Assembly: GCF_039545035.1 (NCBI RefSeq)
Contig: NZ_BAABRO010000001.1
Location: forward strand, 1,135,091 to 1,199,090
Length of the DNA: 64,000 bases
Source: Novipirellula caenicola
GTDB taxonomy: Bacteria > Planctomycetota > Planctomycetia > Pirellulales > Pirellulaceae
Reading direction: 5' to 3'
The first letter of the stretch is position 1, and each line of letters opens with the position of its first letter. Positions 45,837-55,735 of the stretch are shown piece by piece. The translations under genes were made by a program, and so were the position numbers. The notes under the pieces are model-generated. The model saw only the letters and a list, made by a program, of their open reading frames with translations. It was not told where the DNA came from and searched no databases.

Positions 45837-46861
45837 ACCGATTCACGAGTACAACGCGATTCCGCTGGATGTTTACCCAGCAGCCCATCGCTGGCCGGTT
45901 TCGCCGCAGCTTTGTCACCGCTGCGGTGTTGATGTTGGGAACCATCGGCTTGACGCAAAGTTATGGAGCAGAACCACCAATTACCGCGCTGACAATTTCG
46001 GCTGACGACACGACACTGGTTGCCGGTTCGCAGTTGGGAGTTCACGTCATCTCCTGGCCCGATCTCATCCCCACATTCGTCCGGGAAGTCGGTTTCCCAC
46101 AGATTTACGACTTAAAATTTTCGCCCAATGGCAGGCAACTTCTAATCGTTGGCGGCGCTACAGCGGAATACGGAGAATGGAAACTTGTGTCGTGGCCAGG
46201 ATTCGAAGTGATTGCGACTCGCACCTCGCACCGCGATGTGATTCATTCGGCGGCCTGGTTGTCCGATGACCTGTTTGTGACCGGCGCGGCCGACCATGAT
46301 TTGATCCAGTGGCGTCTGTCCGATGGCGAGGCAGAAGAGATGCGTGTCGTCCATGGGCACTCGCGTCGTGTGTTGTGCGTCGAATCGATAAGTGAGCAGA
46401 ACTTGGTGGTTTCGGCCGGCATCGATCAGGTCTTAAGAGTGTGGAGCGGTGAACAGGGGATTCTGTCAGAGCCACCGCTTCGAAACCTGGACAACCACAC
46501 CGGGGCTGTCTGCGATCTTGCGGTACGGCCCGGTGGGCATGCAATTGTTTACCTTGCCTCGGCCAGCGTCGACAGAACGGTTCGGTTCTGGCAGCCCACG
46601 ATCGGTCGGCTGGTTCGGTTTGCGCGGCTGCCGGTCGAGCCAACTTCGATTGCTTGGAGCCGCGATGGTGAGCGACTCGCCGTCGGAGGCTCAGACGGAA
46701 AACTGAGAATCATCAACCCCAACACCGTCGAAATCGAACAGACACTCGACGGAATTGACGGCTGGATTTACGAAGTCGCCGCCGCGGGCGACGGTAGCTT
46801 TGCGGTCGCCGGTGCAGGCGGCGCGATAGCAAGAGTGATCGCCGCGGAACCATCGAAATGA
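45833..46861 (+). CDS. WD40-repeat secreted protein
   Basis: A 342-residue exported protein that starts within the DUF1501 stop codon (ATGA). A signal segment is around residues 25-45 (SFVTAAVLMLGTIGL). WD40-like blades follow: SADDTTLVAGSQLGVHVISW, SAAWLSDDLFVTGAADHDLIQW, CVESISEQNLVVSAG, VYLASASVDRTVRFW and SRDGERLAVGGSDGKLRI. It probably forms a beta-propeller scaffold in the periplasm for the associated enzymes; WD40 genes are regular partners of DUF1501 operons. Confidence 0.87.
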   Translation: MNRFTSTTRFRWMFTQQPIAGRFRRSFVTAAVLMLGTIGLTQSYGAEPPITALTISADDTTLVAGSQLGVHVISWPDLIPTFVREVGFPQIYDLKFSPNGRQLLIVGGATAEYGEWKLVSWPGFEVIATRTSHRDVIHSAAWLSDDLFVTGAADHDLIQWRLSDGEAEEMRVVHGHSRRVLCVESISEQNLVVSAGIDQVLRVWSGEQGILSEPPLRNLDNHTGAVCDLAVRPGGHAIVYLASASVDRTVRFWQPTIGRLVRFARLPVEPTSIAWSRDGERLAVGGSDGKLRIINPNTVEIEQTLDGIDGWIYEVAAAGDGSFAVAGAGGAIARVIAAEPSK

Positions 46862-47035
46862 TGGATTCGTTACTGGCAGTCATCGCTTGGACCGCGTCGG
46901 GCCGAGAGCGAATTAGTCGTGTGAAGTAACTGGACAACACTTTTTTGGGACGCTTGAAGGATTTGGCAGCTTACCGGGGATCCAGAGCATCGGATACACT
47001 TTCATGAAGAGTTCTACCCTGCGTCAAATATTTGG

Positions 47036-48412
47036 ATGATCGTCATGCAACGAACCGCCTATGCAATTTGGGTTGCCACCTTGATCGCGTTTGGGACGCA
47101 TGCGTCTGCAGCGGAGCCGTCTCCGGCTTCCGTGTTCGAGCAGCGGATCATGCCGATCTTCAACTCACCGAATCCCTCAAGTTGTGTGCAGTGTCATCTT
47201 TCCTCGGTCGACCTAAAGGACTACATCCGGCCATCCAGTCGCGAGACGTTCTTGTCACTGCGAGACCAGGGCTTGGTGGATGTTGATCGTCCTCGCGAAT
47301 CGAAAATCCTGCACTTGATCGAGATGGGCGAATCCGATTCGGATTCGCTGGCCAAGCGAATTCATGCAAAGAATCGTGCTGCGGAATACGAAGCCTTCGC
47401 GTCTTGGATCGCAGCCTGTTGCCAAGACTCGGACTTGGTGAATGCCACAGCGATCGAGTCGAGCGTCGCGGCCGGTCCCAAGACACCGGTCGAGGTCATT
47501 CGGCACACCCGCAAAGATCGGGTTCTCGATTCCTTCGTACGAAACATTTGGTCTCAACGCATGCGATGTTTTCCGTGTCACACGCCGGCAGAGATCGACG
47601 CGGATAATCCGATGCACGCCAAGCCAATCCAACGACACAAGGAGTTCGTCGCCAAGTTTGGAGCGAAGATGAACATCTTTAAGGAGACTCCTGAGCAGAC
47701 ATTGCAGTCGTTGATCGCAAGCAGTCGAAAGCGGCATGGCGATGATTTGCCGCTAATCAACGTGGACGCCCCCTTACAAAGCTTGCTGCTGCTAAAACCG
47801 ACGGCCAAGGTTCCTGCCAAAGATGCCAATGGAAACCTCGGCAAGCCATCCTCGGTCGCACCGGTCTCGCACCTGGGCGGCATCAAAATGCACTCCGACG
47901 ATCAATCGTACAAAGCGTTCGCGGCTTGGCTGGAGGACTATGCATTGGCTGCGACCGGGGGCTATCAAGATGGCAAATCGATTCCCAAAGACAACTGGTA
48001 CCCCACCGAGCACGTGATCCGCATCAAAGGGCTTCCCGCGGACTGGCCCAATTTGTCCACGGTTCAGATTTTTGTGCACCGCTGGGATTCCGAAATCAAT
48101 GATTGGTCTGCAACCCCAATCGCGTTCACTCAATGCAAAGTAACGCCACGCAAGATGGTCAATGGATCGTTGTTCGTGATCGCGAGCGACGACCAGCGTG
48201 ACGATCTGTCGCCCGACGGCGAAACCATTCCGGCGGGAAGGGTACAGCTAAGACTCTATTTGGATCGTGACGAGGTTCTTCGTGATCAGCCAACGAAGCT
48301 GATTCACAGAGACTTGCCGGACGCGTCCGCCGTGATCGATGCAAAATTCGAGAAGGGGTTCAAAAACGCGGACGTTGTCGAAGCCGAGCATGTTCGGATG
48401 CCCGGCGCGTAA
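47036..48412 (+). CDS. di-haem cytochrome-c-like secreted protein
   Basis: A 458-residue exported protein; signal peptide to about residue 25 (THASA|AEP). Two CXXCH haem sites are visible: CVQCH at 50-54 and CFPCH near 178-182. Long insertion between and after them are of the planctomycete cytochrome type. A C-terminal domain (about 320-455) is beta-rich. It would carry electrons in the periplasm for the upstream DUF1549/1501 proteins. The gap of 174 bases to the WD40 gene suggests a separate or extended transcript. Confidence 0.85.
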   Translation: MIVMQRTAYAIWVATLIAFGTHASAAEPSPASVFEQRIMPIFNSPNPSSCVQCHLSSVDLKDYIRPSSRETFLSLRDQGLVDVDRPRESKILHLIEMGESDSDSLAKRIHAKNRAAEYEAFASWIAACCQDSDLVNATAIESSVAAGPKTPVEVIRHTRKDRVLDSFVRNIWSQRMRCFPCHTPAEIDADNPMHAKPIQRHKEFVAKFGAKMNIFKETPEQTLQSLIASSRKRHGDDLPLINVDAPLQSLLLLKPTAKVPAKDANGNLGKPSSVAPVSHLGGIKMHSDDQSYKAFAAWLEDYALAATGGYQDGKSIPKDNWYPTEHVIRIKGLPADWPNLSTVQIFVHRWDSEINDWSATPIAFTQCKVTPRKMVNGSLFVIASDDQRDDLSPDGETIPAGRVQLRLYLDRDEVLRDQPTKLIHRDLPDASAVIDAKFEKGFKNADVVEAEHVRMPGA

Positions 48413-48449
48413 GGTCCTGTTTGGGATTAACTTCGTGATTCCAGTTTGG

Positions 48450-49004
48450 TTACAAATCACGCGGGTCAAATGTTAGCTGTTCCGACCCTCTGACGCCGGC
48501 AAAAAGCGAGCGGTCCACTTCATCAGACTTCTTCAGCACAGCGACATCACCAGTGGACTCCATCACGACAGCGAACACCTGCTTGGGGTGCGTGATCCCT
48601 GCCACTCGAAGATGAGAATTCAAATCATCGTTTGTGACTCGGGCGCGGGTCAGGTTTTCGTCGAGGACCCTGTCGCCGGCCATCAGCAACATTGGCTCGT
48701 TATCAACAATGGACTCGACGAACGCCGCCAAACGCCGACTTCGAGAAACGATGTACTGGATCAGAAACAGGACGGCAAGTCCGAAGCACCCGGATGCTAA
48801 CGAGGGAGACTTCGTGAGCAGCGTGGAGGCAATCACCGAACCGAAGGCAATCGTGATCGCAAAATCGAAACTTGACATTTTAGAAAAGCTTCGCAGCCCA
48901 GACAGCCGGGTCAACAGCAAGAGGGTGACGTAGATGCCAAGCCCAGAAATCAAAACCATGAGGAGCTCAGTTCCGCTGGCCGTTATCCAAGTCCAGTCAT
49001 TCAT
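48450..49004 (-). CDS. DUF421 (YetF-like) membrane protein
   Basis: A 184-residue protein. About three N-terminal transmembrane segments (from LLMVLISGLGIYVTLLLLTRL) lead to the conserved region KMSSFDFAITIAFGSVIAS, then a soluble part with RLAAFVESIVDNEPMLLMAGD and LNSHLRVAGITHPKQVFAVVMESTGDVAVLKK. This matches DUF421. Its job is unknown (possibly envelope stress or spore function in other bacteria). It is convergent with the cytochrome gene. Confidence 0.88.
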   Translation of the reverse strand: MNDWTWITASGTELLMVLISGLGIYVTLLLLTRLSGLRSFSKMSSFDFAITIAFGSVIASTLLTKSPSLASGCFGLAVLFLIQYIVSRSRRLAAFVESIVDNEPMLLMAGDRVLDENLTRARVTNDDLNSHLRVAGITHPKQVFAVVMESTGDVAVLKKSDEVDRSLFAGVRGSEQLTFDPRDL

Positions 49005-49240
49005 AGCAAGCTCACAATTTCGTAAGTGGGTGTCTTCGGCTTCGCGGCCTGTGTCGATTCAAAATCGATGTGATTGCCTCAGAGTGCATCTCGAGGAAAA
49101 GGTGGGATTGTCCACCTTGGGATCCGTGTCACCACTTGCCAGTTCTCTTCTACGGTGACGCTGCGCAGGTGGGCAGCGTCTAGCAATTGCTGGGATTGGC
49201 GGCGATTCGCCAGAAGCGGGGGCTGATCGCTGTGAAAGCG

Positions 49241-49525
49241 TTAGCCTCGGATGCGATCAGAGCCCGCGGTCTTGACAATCTTGTTGTAGATTCCCAGGCA
49301 AAGAAAGGTTGGCGCCCATTGACCCACAAACAGACTTTCGTCTCTTCGATCCACCGACCGCAGAAGTAACGAACTACCGATGGACGCAAAGGCCGCCCAC
49401 AGAAAAACATCAGACGGTAACTTGGCAGTCTGTTTTTCAATGCTTCTGGCAACCGTCCCTTCGGAATGCTGGTATGCTTCGGAACGCCGCGACTCTTGCC
49501 CCATGCGTGTTGTTGCTTCAGCCAT
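49241..49525 (-). CDS. small membrane protein, planctomycete type
   Basis: A 94-residue protein from ATG 49525 with a GAGAGA site. It starts MAEATTRMGQESRRSEAYQH and contains the motif SEGTVARSIEKQTAKLPSDVF before a hydrophobic segment (WAAFASIGSSLLL), then SLFVGQWAPTFLCLGIYNKIVKTAGSD with a second hydrophobic part. A longer frame runs upstream to 49714 but its extra N-terminus looks non-coding. I recall similar small stress-associated membrane proteins in planctomycetes; function unknown. Confidence 0.6.
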   Translation of the reverse strand: MAEATTRMGQESRRSEAYQHSEGTVARSIEKQTAKLPSDVFLWAAFASIGSSLLLRSVDRRDESLFVGQWAPTFLCLGIYNKIVKTAGSDRIRG

Positions 49526-49985
49526 GAATATCTCTCTTTTATCAATTTCAAGTGTGTACGGCACCGACAACCGATGCCACTTGATGACCAACATCGCAAA
49601 CGATGTACCAGCGTTGGCGAAATCGATGAACAATGAGAATGCTGACGCACGCCGCATGTCGTATTGTCGGCAATCACCGTGCCTATCGCGTGGCAACTCA
49701 CTCGGCGGACCCATCGCGTTTCTGCATTTGCTGCGTTTTACAATCGACCACGTTGATCGCCAGGATGCCGTAACGCGACAAAGTCGTTCACGTTGCAGCG
49801 AACCTCTGCAGGGACCGCTCCTATCGTAAATCTACTGCGGAAGCCCCTAGCTCGTTAATCAGAGCGTTCTTGATTCTCAGCCGCTGCGTCGCAGTGGCCG
49901 CTGACCTATGCCGGCTGATTGGACGGGGCTCGAACTTACCTTGAGCTAGCGAGGGCAGAGAGTAAACGTCATGTTGTGCTTGCCA
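49526..49985. other. intergenic stretch, no gene seen
   Basis: About 460 bases between the small membrane gene and the MarR gene. Short frames only, no motif. The stretch 49005-49240 on the other side likewise contains no gene. Confidence 0.5.
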
Positions 49986-50438
49986 CTATTTTCGTGAAGC
50001 GTGCGTGGACAAATTTCTCTGCATTTTCCCCAGTACGTTTTGAGTCGCGTCCAGATCCGACTTTGAAATCCCCTTGAGCGTCGACTTCCGCAAGTCGTCC
50101 AGCAACGGAAGCACTTTGGCAAGCTTCTGTTCACCAAGGCGAGTCATTCCGATCATCACGATGCGTGCGTCTTCACTGGACGCGTGTCGCTCCACAAACT
50201 TCTGCTTAACGAGTCGGTCCAGCTGCCGTTTGACCGTGGTGGGATCACGAATCATGAGCGATGCCAACTCATTCATGCTGAGCGATTTGCCGGCATCCAA
50301 CAATGTGATCAGTGTCTGGGTTTCCTCAGGCGAAAATGGCCAACCGGCGTCCTTCAACACCGCTGCCATTGCCGAACGAATCAGGTAGGCAACCCGTCCG
50401 ATTGCAAATCCAGGCGAAGACTCGGAATCAAAATGCAT
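49986..50438 (-). CDS. MarR-family transcriptional regulator
   Basis: A 150-residue winged-helix protein from ATG 50438 with AAGGAG upstream. The helix-turn-helix is LSMNELASLMIRDPTTVKRQLDRLVKQKFVERH and the wing ARIVMIGMTRLGEQKL. MarR proteins repress stress or efflux genes and release DNA when they bind phenolic compounds or are oxidised. It overlaps the upstream membrane gene by 11 bases, which implies co-transcription and likely control of that gene. Confidence 0.9.
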   Translation of the reverse strand: MHFDSESSPGFAIGRVAYLIRSAMAAVLKDAGWPFSPEETQTLITLLDAGKSLSMNELASLMIRDPTTVKRQLDRLVKQKFVERHASSEDARIVMIGMTRLGEQKLAKVLPLLDDLRKSTLKGISKSDLDATQNVLGKMQRNLSTHASRK

Positions 50439-50889
50439 TTTCAACTCCTTGTGATTCTGGAACCGATAAGGTCGTCGGTCCCGCAAAGATCGGACGATAC
50501 CAATCGAAGTAGCAGTAAATCAGCAGGGCACACGCGGCGAAATCAGGCAGCCCGATGACAAGGTACTGATGAGCGAAAAAGGTCACATACAGCAGGATAT
50601 TGAACGCATAGGGCAGCGACATCAAAATCGCCAATGCCGCAGTGCGTTGGAAAAACATCAAGCCGCCAACGAGCGTCTTGAATAACCCCACCCAGAAAAT
50701 CAGATAGCCCGTCTTCCCGATCGCGATCATGAAGCGGCCCACCTCATCGGGCGACTCGCCAACGGGATACCCGTTGATGGCAAAGCTCATCGTCATGATC
50801 CCCGTGCCAAATAGGAAGACTGCGAACAGGATTCGCGTCACCAAAGCGAGTCGAGGAAGTCGAACGCTGCGTTCTACGATTGAAGCCAT
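50428..50889 (-). CDS. four-helix membrane protein, DoxX-like
   Basis: A 153-residue protein from ATG 50889. Four hydrophobic helices are visible (ILFAVFLFGTGIMTMSF; IFWVGLFKTLVGGLMFF; AALAILMSLPYAFNILLYVTF; LPDFAACALLIYCYF). The arrangement resembles DoxX/SURF4-like proteins. The MarR gene directly follows it and overlaps. The function is unknown; a role in redox or envelope homeostasis is suggested only by family. Confidence 0.65.
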   Translation of the reverse strand: MASIVERSVRLPRLALVTRILFAVFLFGTGIMTMSFAINGYPVGESPDEVGRFMIAIGKTGYLIFWVGLFKTLVGGLMFFQRTAALAILMSLPYAFNILLYVTFFAHQYLVIGLPDFAACALLIYCYFDWYRPIFAGPTTLSVPESQGVENAF

Positions 50890-51277
50890 TCCGTTTTGTC
50901 CCAGTGAACGTCGAGGATCCGATTGAGAGCCTCTCACGACAAAGCCCTCTCCACATACCTGCACTCTACAGCATTTTCCCAGATTGTCAATCCTCGACGT
51001 TACTGGGGCGCGTGGACCGTGTCATCCAAGGCAAACCGTTCGAAGAAAAGCATGGACGCAACGACCTGTTCCGCTGCGGCAGCGGTCTGCGATGCAAACG
51101 TTGTTGCCTACGATCGGGGCGTCTGCAATGGCGTCAATCGCGACGACTATTTTAAGAGAACAAGTCCTAAAACAAGTTCTGATCGACGAGCCCACGACAA
51201 CGGCCTCGATCACTGAATTTGGCTCAGCTCGAAGCGTTGACGACGTTGATTCAACCGAAGCCGGATACCACGATCGG
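50890..51277. other. intergenic stretch, no gene seen
   Basis: About 390 bases between the DoxX-like gene and the secreted gene at 51278. No ribosome site plus coding frame or repeat was convincing. Confidence 0.5.
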
Positions 51278-52153
51278 TCACGGATCGTCGCGGTAGCCCG
51301 CTTCGAAGTAGATTTGCGCCGCTTCCTGATAGGGCGGCTCCCATCCAAGCTCGTCTAACAAATCGCGTCGCTTCTTTAGATACCATTTCGGATCAATCGA
51401 CTGTTGGTTGGCCTCGAGTAGTTTTAATGCGCGGCCTTTTTGGCCAGCTCGCCGCAGCATCCGGTCTTCTAATAGGATGAACTCCGGACACCCATGCCCC
51501 GCTTGATCAATCAGCCTTTGATAGACGGCGGAAAGTTGCTGCTGATAGCGAACGGGATCTGAAATCGGCCACCGTTCGCGAACACTTGGCAATTCGCGAT
51601 ACGCCAAAGCTCGTCCAAGTCGGTATCGAGCGTACGCCAGCGTCCATGCGGTTGGTGTTGGCAATTGCTGTAGCTGCGACGGAAGATGCTCAGACAGCAA
51701 TTCTTCGAACCGTCTCGCCGATTCGATGATCTCGCGAACCTTTTCTTTGCGATCATCGTCGGTATCCACCGCATGCAATTCCACTTGCGCCGATGTGATC
51801 CGTTGCCAGACGTCCGCGTCCATCTTCGCTGGCCTTTCCAATCGTCCAAGCAATGGTTCTTCGACCAAATCGGATTCGATTGGCGGACGTGTCGGAGCGG
51901 AAGTCATTTGTCCGGGTTGCCAGTGGCGAAGCCAAGACAGTCTCGCCTCGTACTCCATCCGCTCGTTTTCCGACGCGGCTTCGTCGATCTTCCTTGCCAC
52001 CTTTGTCAACTGCTGACGTCGCCAGTGTTCCGCATCGATGGGATCTGATTCTGCGTTCGCCGCACCGATCGCCCACAGCGACCACAACACGATCGACAGC
52101 CAAGACCATGACGATGGTTTGCGAGAGAATAATTGAAATAGGTCGATAGCCAT
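51278..52153 (-). CDS. secreted hypothetical protein, 291 residues
   Basis: A signal peptide (MAIDLFQLFSRKPSSWSWLS, then hydrophobic LWSLWAIGAANA, cleavage near residue 34) precedes a helical region rich in Arg, Glu and Leu. It begins with a Trp/Arg-rich acid-base segment (EHWRRQQLTKVARKIDEAASENERMEYEARL) and ends with PPYQEAAQIYFEAGYRDDP. No family assigned. It lies alone and is followed downstream by the convergent spacer at 50890-51277. Confidence 0.6.
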   Translation of the reverse strand: MAIDLFQLFSRKPSSWSWLSIVLWSLWAIGAANAESDPIDAEHWRRQQLTKVARKIDEAASENERMEYEARLSWLRHWQPGQMTSAPTRPPIESDLVEEPLLGRLERPAKMDADVWQRITSAQVELHAVDTDDDRKEKVREIIESARRFEELLSEHLPSQLQQLPTPTAWTLAYARYRLGRALAYRELPSVRERWPISDPVRYQQQLSAVYQRLIDQAGHGCPEFILLEDRMLRRAGQKGRALKLLEANQQSIDPKWYLKKRRDLLDELGWEPPYQEAAQIYFEAGYRDDP

Positions 52154-52303
52154 CTTGTGAACAACAGGTTGAGTCGATGAAGAACAGAAAGAACCGGAGT
52201 TGCTGCGACCGCGATTGCAGCCTGGCTCACTTACGTTTTTACGTCAAACGACGGCTCGTTTGAAGAGACCGACCGCCTGCAAATTGCTCGCCGTGGGCTC
52301 CGA

Positions 52304-54286
52304 CTACCCGAACTCTGCAATCGCACACTCCCGCAATCGCCGCCGTAAATGCCAATGAGCTCGTTCGTAGTGCTCGACAAATTTTTCGGCACTGGCGGCC
52401 TCGCTTTCTTCGCTTGCCGACAAAATCGGCCGACGCAATAAATGTTCGGCTTCACGATGCGTTACCCAATCGACTTCCATTTTTGCGGGCGTTTGATTCC
52501 ACATCCGCTTTTGATTGGTGGCGGTCATGTACCGGTCATTGGTCAATCGTCGAACGATTCGCGCTCGCACGTCGTCGCCAATTTTTTCCACTACCGCATA
52601 CAGATCACGAAACGGCTGGCAGTATCCCACCAGTTCGCCCCAACCCGATTCATCACGGAATTGACCGACCTGCCGGAACGCAGCTTTTTCGAGTGCTTTG
52701 ATCCAATCGCTTACCTCGTCATCTTCGAGCCATGCCCCCAGTTCCGCCGGTACAAGTTTCACATTGCGGGGCATCTGATTGATCCATTGCTCGGTAACGT
52801 CAAAGCCATCGAATACGGGAACCGTCTCGCCGTCAACTTGCTCGGTCGCATAGGTGCCAGCGAGCCGCTGCATTGCGCTGGCGATCTTCGCTCCGGATCG
52901 GTGAAGCTGAGCACGTTGCTGCTGATACTCTGCCTCGCGTTGGTCTATCATTGCCGGTAGCGACGATGCGTCCGGAGGGTTACCTGCGATCGCCTGTTCA
53001 ACGATTTCGACAATCGGCTCGAATCGTTCACGCTGTTCTTGTGCGTACCCCTTGCCAGCCAATGACGCCATTTGTTTCATACTTCGCTGGTGTCTCTGCA
53101 GCATCTGCTGAAGCAGCTCCGGCGGCTGGTCGAAACTTAATGCCCAAATCATCCATGCCGAATCAGCTCGATTGAAAGCTGCTTCCAGCGGAGAATCGTC
53201 AAGGCTTCGAGTTGGATCGGCGGTGATCGCGGCACCGTGACGAACAAGTAAATTGGCCAAATCAAACATCGCACGCGGTGAGGCAAAATGGGCTGCAACC
53301 ACGCGACACAGCGGCGTCTCGTCCATTTGCCGTCCTTTCTTGCCCACGGCACCTCCGTCGGGATTCGCCCCCGCTGTCAGCAACTGTTCCGCAATCTCGA
53401 CCACGTTCTTATCATCGGCGGGTAAATAGCTGCACAACAAATCGATCGCGGTGTGATCGGTCTCCGGCAGCTGTGCCAACGAGGCCCCACCGGCTAATGC
53501 ATGCCGCACCCCATCGAGGTCTCGGTCACGAATTGCATCCGCCAATTGTTTTGATGCGTCCGCGTCTGCCTGTTCGTCGATCTCACCAAACCGAACCAGA
53601 TCAATCCGCTTGATTAACTGTTTGCCACACAATTGTTTTTGGCAGGCCGTCAATCCCTGTTCTTCGTCCCACCAATAATCCGGAATGAACGCATCCCAAT
53701 CGGATAGCACTTGGTGAATTGCCGAGTAGAGATCGGGTTGGTCGTTGAACCAGTCCGTCGTGTAAGTATCACTCTGCACCCCGTTGAGCAGCTGATCGAA
53801 TCCATCTTCTTCATCGGCCTCGAGATCGCCTTCGAACTCTTCATCGAATTCGTCGTCATCATCCCAGGGTTCTCCGTCGCTGTAGAGATGATCGATTTTC
53901 TTGCCACCACTAAAACGCATCACCGAATACACGCCCGAACAATCGCTGTGTCGCACGATCATGTATTCGCCGTCGATCATCGTACCGAGTTTATCTAAGA
54001 TCGAAGGGGATTGCTGCATCATTGGCATCACCGACCAAGCCCCGGCCTTTAAGTGCACTAGCAGCGTCCAGGATCCCGCTGGCGGGCGAAACGTCTTGTC
54101 GAACACGGACTGCGTCACATCCTCGGTGACCTTACCGATTCCCGCCAATCGATCGTTGATCACCTCGGTTTCCGTTGCATCACGCACTGCGAATTGAAAC
54201 CACGAATCGGGATAGTGATCCAGATAGATTCCACGTCGCTTCGTCAGCGGTGTCTTGCCAAAACGGGTCTTATCAGAAGTGTTCAT
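52304..54286 (-). CDS. ankyrin-repeat protein with acidic segment, 660 residues
   Basis: From ATG 54286 (GGAAGGA site upstream). The N-terminal 240 residues are of unknown fold and contain an Asp/Glu stretch (DDDDEFDEEFEGDLEADEEDG near 142-162). Residues about 255-400 read as ankyrin-like repeats (QLADAIRDRDLDGVRHALAGGASLAQL, IAEQLLTAGANPDGG, LANLLVRHGAAITADP). A C-terminal region of about 250 residues has no known domain and a helical end. It is cytoplasmic and probably a protein-binding scaffold. Function unknown. Confidence 0.7.
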   Translation of the reverse strand: MNTSDKTRFGKTPLTKRRGIYLDHYPDSWFQFAVRDATETEVINDRLAGIGKVTEDVTQSVFDKTFRPPAGSWTLLVHLKAGAWSVMPMMQQSPSILDKLGTMIDGEYMIVRHSDCSGVYSVMRFSGGKKIDHLYSDGEPWDDDDEFDEEFEGDLEADEEDGFDQLLNGVQSDTYTTDWFNDQPDLYSAIHQVLSDWDAFIPDYWWDEEQGLTACQKQLCGKQLIKRIDLVRFGEIDEQADADASKQLADAIRDRDLDGVRHALAGGASLAQLPETDHTAIDLLCSYLPADDKNVVEIAEQLLTAGANPDGGAVGKKGRQMDETPLCRVVAAHFASPRAMFDLANLLVRHGAAITADPTRSLDDSPLEAAFNRADSAWMIWALSFDQPPELLQQMLQRHQRSMKQMASLAGKGYAQEQRERFEPIVEIVEQAIAGNPPDASSLPAMIDQREAEYQQQRAQLHRSGAKIASAMQRLAGTYATEQVDGETVPVFDGFDVTEQWINQMPRNVKLVPAELGAWLEDDEVSDWIKALEKAAFRQVGQFRDESGWGELVGYCQPFRDLYAVVEKIGDDVRARIVRRLTNDRYMTATNQKRMWNQTPAKMEVDWVTHREAEHLLRRPILSASEESEAASAEKFVEHYERAHWHLRRRLRECAIAEFG

Positions 54287-54534
54287 CGCTGTGGTCCTTC
54301 CAGTCATTGCAAATCATCGCTGCACCACGGGGCCTCGAATCACCCAGCATGGTTTCATTTGGACAGGCGGCTGCCTTTGTTGGGGCAGTGACGCTTTGCG
54401 AGAACCGTGATTACCAAACCTCGATCTCCGCCAGCTCAATTTCCGCCAGTTCATCGAATGATGACCTTCGATTGTACCCGCTTCCAATTCGGCGTTGTTG
54501 CTGCGAGCACGGCGATCCCGGCAACCGTCAGCGA

Positions 54535-55092
54535 TCACGCTTGCCAATACTTGGGGTGGCTCAAGGCGTCGCAACACTTGATGGTGCCCGCGGCGGCGGC
54601 GATCACACCCTGCCGTAATTCGTGCACCATCCAGGCATCAGCATGCTCAGGTGGAATCGGATAGGGAGCTTGCAGACCACGCGTTCCCGCAGCGACAAAA
54701 CCAAAGCGAGTGTAGTAAGCGGGATAGCCGAGTACGAACACCAACTGAACGCCGGCGGCAGCGAGTTGCGTAAGCGATTCGTTGACCAAACGAGTTCCGA
54801 TGGATTGCCCTTGCATTTCACGAGTGACGGCAAGCGGTGCGAGAATCTGGGCCGATACGTCACCGGCGGGGTCGATCGTAACCGACGTGAACAGAACATG
54901 GCCAACGATTTGATCCTTAGACTCGGCCACAAACGAAAAGACGGGTTCGGCGGACGGATCATCGAGCATCTCCGCAACAAGGCGAGCGATCACGGGCCCT
55001 TCGTCGTCACCAAATGCACTTTGATGCGTCGCAAGGATCCCGCTGCGATCCTGTTCACAAGCAGAGCGGATTTGCACGGCGTTTGATTCCAT
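54535..55092 (-). CDS. GNAT-family N-acetyltransferase
   Basis: A 185-residue protein. GNAT motifs: IGTRLVNESLTQLAAAG (acetyl-CoA pyrophosphate loop preceded by VTREMQGQS), VFVLGYPAYYTRFGFVAAGTRGL, and LEEWMVHELRQG-type end. The sequence pattern matches the YhbS/N-acetyltransferase subgroup with a GYPAYYxRFGF motif. The acceptor is unknown. It is alone, in the minus direction. Confidence 0.9.
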   Translation of the reverse strand: MESNAVQIRSACEQDRSGILATHQSAFGDDEGPVIARLVAEMLDDPSAEPVFSFVAESKDQIVGHVLFTSVTIDPAGDVSAQILAPLAVTREMQGQSIGTRLVNESLTQLAAAGVQLVFVLGYPAYYTRFGFVAAGTRGLQAPYPIPPEHADAWMVHELRQGVIAAAAGTIKCCDALSHPKYWQA

Positions 55093-55735
55093 GATTCTCG
55101 GTCTCGATTGTGGTCTTGCTGGAACGATCCCTGTCGTTCATGCCATCAAAATTCTACGCCTTGCGTTAACCCAAGCACATTGCCCTTTCGCACCGCATCG
55201 CAAATGCCTCGGCAGGTCAACGGCAACGGCAACGGGGCGACTCCGGTGTAACGCCGACCACTTGCTTAAAAACAGAGACGGCACGCCATTGCGACACCGC
55301 AGATGGAGCCAAGGTTCATCACTTAACAAGTGACGAAAATCCTGCTCGCTCGTTTCCGCTCCGGATGTCCCCGATGCCGTCAACGATTGCAACCACCCAG
55401 TCAGTGCCATAATTGATGGCATTGGGTGAAGCGTCGGCGATTTCGTTGCTGCAGCGCCAATGCGTTTGGTTGCCGATCCTGTTGGTCAATCACCGCCCAA
55501 CCGCCATCGCCGCATGGCTGCAAACGATTTTTAATGAAAGAATTCTGCAGGGGCGAAAGCACTGTTTCGCAAGGCTTCAAATTGGCAATTTTCGTCGCTG
55601 GCATCCGCGTTTGCGGCCGGTGTAACTGATTGTCCGTGGTGTGATGCACGACAAGCATGGAACGTGAATTGCGGATCGATTTCCGATCGAATTGGAACCA
55701 TCAACATTCCTCAACGCACACGAAAGGACAACGCT
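55093..55735. other. intergenic stretch, no firm gene
   Basis: About 640 bases. A minus frame of 94 codons (55138-55422) has no motif. No repeat or hairpin was recognised. The 55650-55735 part should hold the promoter of the DUF892 gene. Confidence 0.5.
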
